From contig NZ_CP013293.1 of NCBI RefSeq assembly GCF_001456155.1, positions 124,001 to 188,000 of the forward strand: DNA of 64,000 nucleotides, read 5' to 3'. A program made the position numbers and the translations under genes. The notes below the pieces were generated by a model that did no database searches, had not been told where the DNA came from, and worked only from the letters and a program-made list of their open reading frames with translations. This stretch comes from Chryseobacterium sp. IHB B 17019 (lineage in GTDB: Bacteria; Bacteroidota; Bacteroidia; Flavobacteriales; Weeksellaceae). Below, piece after piece: positions 59,484-64,000 of the stretch (position 1 is its first letter; each line of letters starts with the position of its first letter).

Positions 59484-61613
59484 TTACAAGTTCTCCAAAA
59501 TGAAATCAGTCATTTTCTGATACAATTGCGGTCTTGTCTGTCCACCATAGATTCCGTGGTTTTTGTCAGGGTAAGCCATAAATTCAAACTGCTTTTTATT
59601 TTGAATTAAAGCTTCCGAGAATTCCATAGAATTTTGGAAATGTACGTTGTCATCGGCAGTTCCGTGGATCATCAGGAATTTTCCTTTTAACAAATTGGCA
59701 TATTCAGTTGGCGAGTTTTTATCGTATCCATCAGGGTTTTCCTGTGGTGTTCTCATGAATCTTTCCGTGTAAACCGTATCATAATATCTCCAATTGGTAA
59801 CCGGTGCAACTGCAATTCCTGCCTTGAAAACATCAGCGCCTTTGGTCATGGCCAGACTCGTCATATAGCCTCCGTAACTCCATCCGAACATCCCGATTCT
59901 GGTTTTATCGATATACGATTGATTTCCAAGCCATTTTGCGGCTGCAATCTGATCTTCAATCTCGTATTTACCTAAATTCATGTAGGTTACCTTCTTGAAT
60001 TTTGCACCTTTGTAACCCGTTCCACGACCGTCAACACAAGCTACGATGTAACCTTTCTGAACCAAATGATTGAACCAGATTGCATTTCCATTGTCCCACG
60101 AATTGGCAACCTGCTGAGATCCCGGACCTGAATATTGATACATAAACAGAGGGTATTTCTTATTTTTATCAAAATTTTTAGGCTTCATAATCCATGCGTT
60201 CATCTGATCTCCGGCTTCATTTGGAATAGTGATGAATTCTTTTTCAACAAAATTATCAGCTTTTAATTTTTGAAGCTGGTCGTTGTTATTTTGAAGTTCT
60301 TTTACCACTTTTCCGTTTCCGTCTTTTAAAACATAAGTGAAAGGTTTTGCTGCGGTGGAAGATGTTTCGATGAAATAATTATAGTTTTTGCTGAAGTTGG
60401 CAGAATTATTTCCTTCGGTATTTGAAATCAACTGAGATTTTCCGTTTTCGATATTGATTTTAGAAACTACTTTATTGATGCTTCCTTTTTCTGTTGTCTG
60501 AACGTAGATTTCTTTTGATTTTGGGTTAAAGCCATAATAATCAGTCACTTCCCAATTCCCTTTTGTGACTTGTTTTTTTAGTTTACCGTCCTTGTCATAC
60601 CAATACAGATGGCGGAAACCATCTCTTTCGGAGCCCCAAAGGAAAGAATCATCTTCTAAAAACTCTAACGTCGGACTGTCGGTATCGATCCATTTTTCAT
60701 CGGTTTCCGTGAATAATTTCTGAACTGATCCCGTTTTTGTATTTACCTTTAAAACATCAGAAGCATTTTGAATTCTTTCGGAAGTAATTAAAACAATTTC
60801 GTCAGGTTTTGCCGTCTGAATAACGTTTGGAATATAATAATTCTTAAAATTTCCTAAATTTATTTCCGTTTTTTTACCACCATTTAATTGATAAATGTGA
60901 GCGGAAACAACAGAGTTTTTTTCTCCGGCTTTCGGGTATTTGTAACGCATTTCCTTCGGATACAGAGATTTTCCGTAGATAGGAATGTAGATTTCCGGAA
61001 CTTCGGTTTCGTCTAATTTTACAAAAACAATGGCATCAGAATTTTTTGTCCATTCATACAATCTTGCGTGCCCGAATTCTTCTTCATACACCCAATCTGC
61101 AAGGCCGTTTAATATTTTATTTTTAATGCCATCTTCAGTTATTTTTGTAATTTTTCCTGAATTTAAATCCTGATAGAATAAATTATTCTCAGAAATAAAA
61201 GCCACTTTCGTCGCATCAGGAGAGAATCTTGGTTCCTGAACAGGCTTCCCGTCATTTAAGCTGATGGTTTTTCCTGATTTCAGATCCTTAACATCAAATT
61301 TTCCTAAAAAAGAATGTCTGTAAATAGGCTGACTTTCCTTTAATAAAAGGATTTTAGATTCATCATCAGAGAATTCATAGCTATCGAACTGCCCATCCAC
61401 AATATTTCCTTCTTTCTGAGAAGTTTTGTAAGAATATTTTGCAATTCCGGTAGGCTCAATGACTAAATAATTTTCACCGTTTTTCATGGAAGCGATTCCG
61501 GCAATGCCTTTTCCGCGGTAATATCCTGAATATATTTTATCTAAAGTGATCTCCTGTGCCGATAAACTCTGAAGTGCAACGGCAACTGTAAGCGTTAGTA
61601 AGAATTTTTTCAT
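59484..61613 (-). CDS. Prolyl oligopeptidase family dipeptidyl-peptidase IV (S9)
   Basis: About 709 residues from ATG 61613 (MKKFLLTLTVAVALQ), chosen because it gives a signal peptide ending LSAQ; the upstream in-frame ATG does not. N-terminal DPPIV beta-propeller (about 40-470) with the DWVYEEEFG motif of substrate anchoring, then the alpha/beta-hydrolase: GWSYGGYMTSLAM (Ser), HGTADDNVH (Asp) and DKNHGIYGG (His). It removes X-Pro or X-Ala dipeptides from periplasmic peptides. Its position beside three dipeptide transporters makes a scavenging module. Confidence 0.95.
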   Translation of the reverse strand: MKKFLLTLTVAVALQSLSAQEITLDKIYSGYYRGKGIAGIASMKNGENYLVIEPTGIAKYSYKTSQKEGNIVDGQFDSYEFSDDESKILLLKESQPIYRHSFLGKFDVKDLKSGKTISLNDGKPVQEPRFSPDATKVAFISENNLFYQDLNSGKITKITEDGIKNKILNGLADWVYEEEFGHARLYEWTKNSDAIVFVKLDETEVPEIYIPIYGKSLYPKEMRYKYPKAGEKNSVVSAHIYQLNGGKKTEINLGNFKNYYIPNVIQTAKPDEIVLITSERIQNASDVLKVNTKTGSVQKLFTETDEKWIDTDSPTLEFLEDDSFLWGSERDGFRHLYWYDKDGKLKKQVTKGNWEVTDYYGFNPKSKEIYVQTTEKGSINKVVSKINIENGKSQLISNTEGNNSANFSKNYNYFIETSSTAAKPFTYVLKDGNGKVVKELQNNNDQLQKLKADNFVEKEFITIPNEAGDQMNAWIMKPKNFDKNKKYPLFMYQYSGPGSQQVANSWDNGNAIWFNHLVQKGYIVACVDGRGTGYKGAKFKKVTYMNLGKYEIEDQIAAAKWLGNQSYIDKTRIGMFGWSYGGYMTSLAMTKGADVFKAGIAVAPVTNWRYYDTVYTERFMRTPQENPDGYDKNSPTEYANLLKGKFLMIHGTADDNVHFQNSMEFSEALIQNKKQFEFMAYPDKNHGIYGGQTRPQLYQKMTDFILENL

Positions 61614-61732
61614 TTCAAATTTTAAAGATTTCAAATATAATAATTTATAAATGCATAAAAAAGCTTTTGAAAGTAGACTTTTGGCAAAAAAATTGAATAC
61701 TCTTAGTATATAAATCAAATCAAGCAATAATT

Positions 61733-62206
61733 ATGGAAACGAATGCTTTTAACCAAAAACTGAACCGATACGTTTTGGGTGATCAAATTATATATACAGG
61801 TTTTTCAAGTTTTAAAGATGCGGAAGAATGCGCAAATAAAAAAGGTGGAGATCTGGTGGAAGTAAGTTTCAAAGACGGTAACGACAATCCGGATATTACG
61901 GATGAGGCCGGACTGATCGAAAAACAACTGCATTTTTTTGTAGATGCAGGGAACGAATACAAATTTATTCATTCTTCTGATCCCGGATTTAGAAAGTATG
62001 CAGATGAATTGCAGAAAATTAAAGCAAAACTGATGCAGTCACCACCAGATGAAAGATATTTAACCAATTTCGAAATAGAAAATACTGAAGATCCGATCAT
62101 TGTTATTAAAAATGATCATTTTGAATCGGTAACTTCAAGAGAGCGTTCAAAATATTTGAAACACGCTAAAGTGTATGAAATAGGAGTATCCTTATCTAAA
62201 TCTTAA
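61733..62206 (+). CDS. Hypothetical protein
   Basis: A 157-residue soluble acidic protein with no signal peptide or membrane helix. KLNRYVLGDQIIYTGFSSFK and DAEECANKKGGDLVEVSFKD begin the protein; an acidic middle region and the end (YLKHAKVYEIGVSL) suggest an alpha/beta fold. I do not recognise a family. It is transcribed with the small DUF6496 gene 10 bases downstream, and divergently from DPP-IV. Confidence 0.75.
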   Translation: METNAFNQKLNRYVLGDQIIYTGFSSFKDAEECANKKGGDLVEVSFKDGNDNPDITDEAGLIEKQLHFFVDAGNEYKFIHSSDPGFRKYADELQKIKAKLMQSPPDERYLTNFEIENTEDPIIVIKNDHFESVTSRERSKYLKHAKVYEIGVSLSKS

Positions 62207-62216
62207 ATTTTTTATC

Positions 62217-62408
62217 ATGAGTAAGACAAAATATTCAGAAAAAGCTCAGGACAAAGTAGGAAAAGTAATGCACGAATTCAAGGAAGGAAAGCTGAAATCT
62301 TCCTCCGGAGAAAAAGTGAAAAGCAGAAAACAGGCTGTAGCCATAGGTATTTCTGAAGCAAGAGAAGAAGGCTTAAAAGTGCCCAAGGAGAAAAAGAAAA
62401 AAGATTAG
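62217..62408 (+). CDS. DUF6496 small basic protein
   Basis: A 63-residue Lys-rich protein: KYSEKAQDKVGKVMHEFKEG, KLKSSSGEKV-type linker and KSRKQAVAIGISEAREEG, which is the DUF6496 pattern I recall. The high charge suggests nucleic-acid binding, but the function is unknown. 10 bases after the preceding gene. Confidence 0.85.
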   Translation: MSKTKYSEKAQDKVGKVMHEFKEGKLKSSSGEKVKSRKQAVAIGISEAREEGLKVPKEKKKKD

Positions 62409-62432
62409 TTTAAGTTTAAAATTAATATTAAA

Positions 62433-62500
62433 AATAAGTTTGTCATTCTGTAGGAATCTAGGTTTTAATCGCCGATATTTTACAGAATGACAAACTTTTA
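62433..62500. repeat. Dispersed palindrome between convergent genes
   Basis: AGTTTGTCATTCTGTA pairs with TACAGAATGACAAACT across about 35 bases, with near-perfect arms. Probably also serves as a terminator for the small plus-strand genes and for the glucan phosphorylase. Confidence 0.75.
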
Positions 62501-62523
62501 TATTTTAGACCTCAGTCTTAATC

Positions 62524-64000
62524 TCAACCTTTGTAATCATACAAAATTCTATAATACTCATCCGCCATTCTGTCGCTGTTGAACTGCGATTTCACGTCAT
62601 TCATAGAATTATACTGGATTTTTCTCCACTTATCCGGTTGGTCGTAATAAGTAGGAAGGATCTCATTTTCAAGGATTTCGTATAATTTATTTAAATCGTA
62701 ATTATCCTGTTCATAAATACTCATATTAGAATAATCACCTTTTGGAACCACAAAGGAATTTTCTCCATGTTTTGCAAATTCCGGGATCCAGCCGTCGTCT
62801 GTGGAGAGATTTATAGAACCGTTCATGGCTGCGGTCATTCCTGAAGTTCCTGACGCTTCTCTCGGAACCCTCGGATTATTCAGCCATAAATCTGAACCTT
62901 GTTTTAAAGATTTGCTTAAAGAAAGCTCATAGCCTGTAAGAACTGCCATATTTTTATGGTTTTTACTTTCCTCAACCAATAAATTGAATGTAGAAATCGC
63001 CGAATAGTCCATTGGATAAGGCTTTCCGGCCCAGATAATTTGTACCGGATATTTCGGGTTATTCAATAACTTATAAAATCTGTCTTTATCATGTAAAAGC
63101 AAGTCAGCACGCTTATAACCGGCAAATCTCCTTGCCCAGACTATGGTGAAAATGTTTGGATTAAATAAGTTTCCCGTCTGATCGGCTACAATTTTGAAAA
63201 GTCTTTTCTTTAAGTGCTTTTTACGGTAATCAAATACAGTTTCGTCATTTTCATCTTTAGAATTATATAATGGTTTATCAGACCAATATTTGAATTCCTG
63301 AGCATTGGTAATAGACATAATCTCGCAAATTCCCGGATATTTACTCCATATCGTCCTGGAAACCACGCCGTGAAGCTGTGAAACCCCATTGGCAACCCTT
63401 GCCATTTTCAAAGCACAAAGTGAGTGGTTGAAACGGTCGTCATCAGAGCCTTCAATGCTTTTCACATCTTCGATGCTGAATCCTGAAAAATACGACATAT
63501 CATAGCACAAGTGCATATTATGCTTCTCATTTCCGGCTTCTTCGGGAGTGTGGGTTGTGAAAACCAATTTTTCTTTTACCCTGTTCAGGTCTCCATTATA
63601 TTTTTTCAGCAAATAAAAAGCAGCAGGAAGTCCATGAGCCTCATTCAGATGATAGACATCTCTCACGACGTTCATTTCATCCAGTAATTTTGCTCCGCCT
63701 TTTCCCAGCAGAATGTATTGGGCTAGTTTTGTTGCTTCGTTGGCATCGTATAATTTATGACAAATTGTTTTTGAAACATGGTCATTTTCAGGAACATCTG
63801 TTGAAAGCAAAAACATTGGTGCTGTATTGAAAATCTCGGGATCGAGATACCATACCTTCACCCAAACCGGTGCGCTATGGATTTCGATTTGGAATTTTAT
63901 GCCCGTATCTTCAAGGAAACTGTACATCTTTCTCGTCCAGACCGGTTGTAAAGTCTGATCGTGATTTCTTGCCTGATCATAATAACCAAATTTCCAGAGA
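62524..64000 (-). CDS. glgP: Alpha-glucan (glycogen) phosphorylase, 5' part outside the window
   Basis: The frame continues past the right edge (YYDQARNHDQTLQPVWTRKM precedes the first visible Met), so only about 490 C-terminal residues are present. Features: VYHLNEAHGLPAAFYLL, FTTHTPEEAGNEKHNM, VSRTIWSKYPGIC, TIVWARRFAGYKRADLLL, IIWAGKPYPMDYSAI and WLNNPRVPREASGTSGMTAA. These fit the short TIGR02094-like glucan phosphorylase group that releases glucose-1-phosphate from glycogen. In rabbit-type enzymes the PLP Lys sits in the GTxxMK motif; here the base sequence reads GTSGMT, with Thr. Either PLP is bound differently, or this subgroup is not a standard phosphorylase. Confidence 0.88.
   Translation of the reverse strand, partial: LWKFGYYDQARNHDQTLQPVWTRKMYSFLEDTGIKFQIEIHSAPVWVKVWYLDPEIFNTAPMFLLSTDVPENDHVSKTICHKLYDANEATKLAQYILLGKGGAKLLDEMNVVRDVYHLNEAHGLPAAFYLLKKYNGDLNRVKEKLVFTTHTPEEAGNEKHNMHLCYDMSYFSGFSIEDVKSIEGSDDDRFNHSLCALKMARVANGVSQLHGVVSRTIWSKYPGICEIMSITNAQEFKYWSDKPLYNSKDENDETVFDYRKKHLKKRLFKIVADQTGNLFNPNIFTIVWARRFAGYKRADLLLHDKDRFYKLLNNPKYPVQIIWAGKPYPMDYSAISTFNLLVEESKNHKNMAVLTGYELSLSKSLKQGSDLWLNNPRVPREASGTSGMTAAMNGSINLSTDDGWIPEFAKHGENSFVVPKGDYSNMSIYEQDNYDLNKLYEILENEILPTYYDQPDKWRKIQYNSMNDVKSQFNSDRMADEYYRILYDYKG

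Overview
The window looks like chromosome of a low-GC member of the Bacteroidota, most likely a Flavobacteriales/Weeksellaceae organism close to Chryseobacterium. This is inferred from promoters with a TAnnTTTG -7 box placed almost on the start codon, no visible Shine-Dalgarno sequences, type IX secretion (T9SS) C-terminal signals, a PorZ-like protein, a GLPGLI protein, and dispersed intergenic palindromes. No rRNA, CRISPR array, prophage or complete insertion sequence was seen.

Layout. 0-3.2 kb: end of an operon of overlapping genes encoding envelope proteins of unknown function, the last with TPR-like repeats; possibly part of a MoxR/vWA ternary system. 3.3-7.1 kb: the most unusual region. 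Two 41-42-codon cysteine-containing mini-genes, each closed by a terminator hairpin, lead into a 1.9-kb array of 14 tRNA or tRNA-like genes. Several are structurally degenerate, and three copies of a covarying stem-loop element lie between them. The anticodons cover every NAN amino acid (Tyr, His, Gln, Asn, Lys, Asp, Glu) plus Cys, Trp, Arg(AGA), Ser(AGC), Pro and probably Thr, with none for Phe, Leu, Ile, Met, Val, Ala or Gly. An RNase H-fold YkuK-like gene and an ERI-1/KapD-like 3'-5' exonuclease follow directly.

7.7-15.1 kb: three tandem paralogues of a membrane-anchored TPR regulator with a C-terminal LuxR-like helix-turn-helix. They are separated by two arrays of about 180-bp repeats with GTCGGGA hairpins and many CATTTGTGT motifs. 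A two-gene helix-turn-helix pair follows. 15.8-20.9 kb: SulP anion transporter, an EF-G paralogue and a LamG/T9SS secreted protein. 21.3-27.3 kb: a ter stress gene cluster (HAD phosphatase, phosphoribosyltransferase-like, TerD, TelA, an unknown protein, a second TerD, TerC).

27.4-42.9 kb: mostly metabolic and envelope genes: catalase-like protein, FKBP isomerase, an Rrf2 regulator with its probable target oxidoreductase, GLPGLI protein, M23 peptidase, gpsA, mqo, GMC oxidoreductase, DUF1684, GNAT, SDR and a GH63-type glycosidase. 43-51 kb: recO and porZ, a two-gene split 5'-nucleotidase, dapA, GNAT, and an AraC regulator overlapping a degenerate receiver protein. 51.3-64 kb: recG, a thioredoxin, three tandem POT peptide transporters next to a dipeptidyl-peptidase IV (a peptide-scavenging module), two small genes and the 3' part of an alpha-glucan phosphorylase.

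Strongest leads: the tRNA-like array with its nucleases and mini-ORFs; the triplicated TPR regulators with their repeat arrays; a 25-bp dyad at both the Rrf2 gene and the next gene; the GLPGLI gene bracketed by a duplicated gene-end/terminator block; and a Thr in place of the expected PLP-binding Lys in the glucan phosphorylase.
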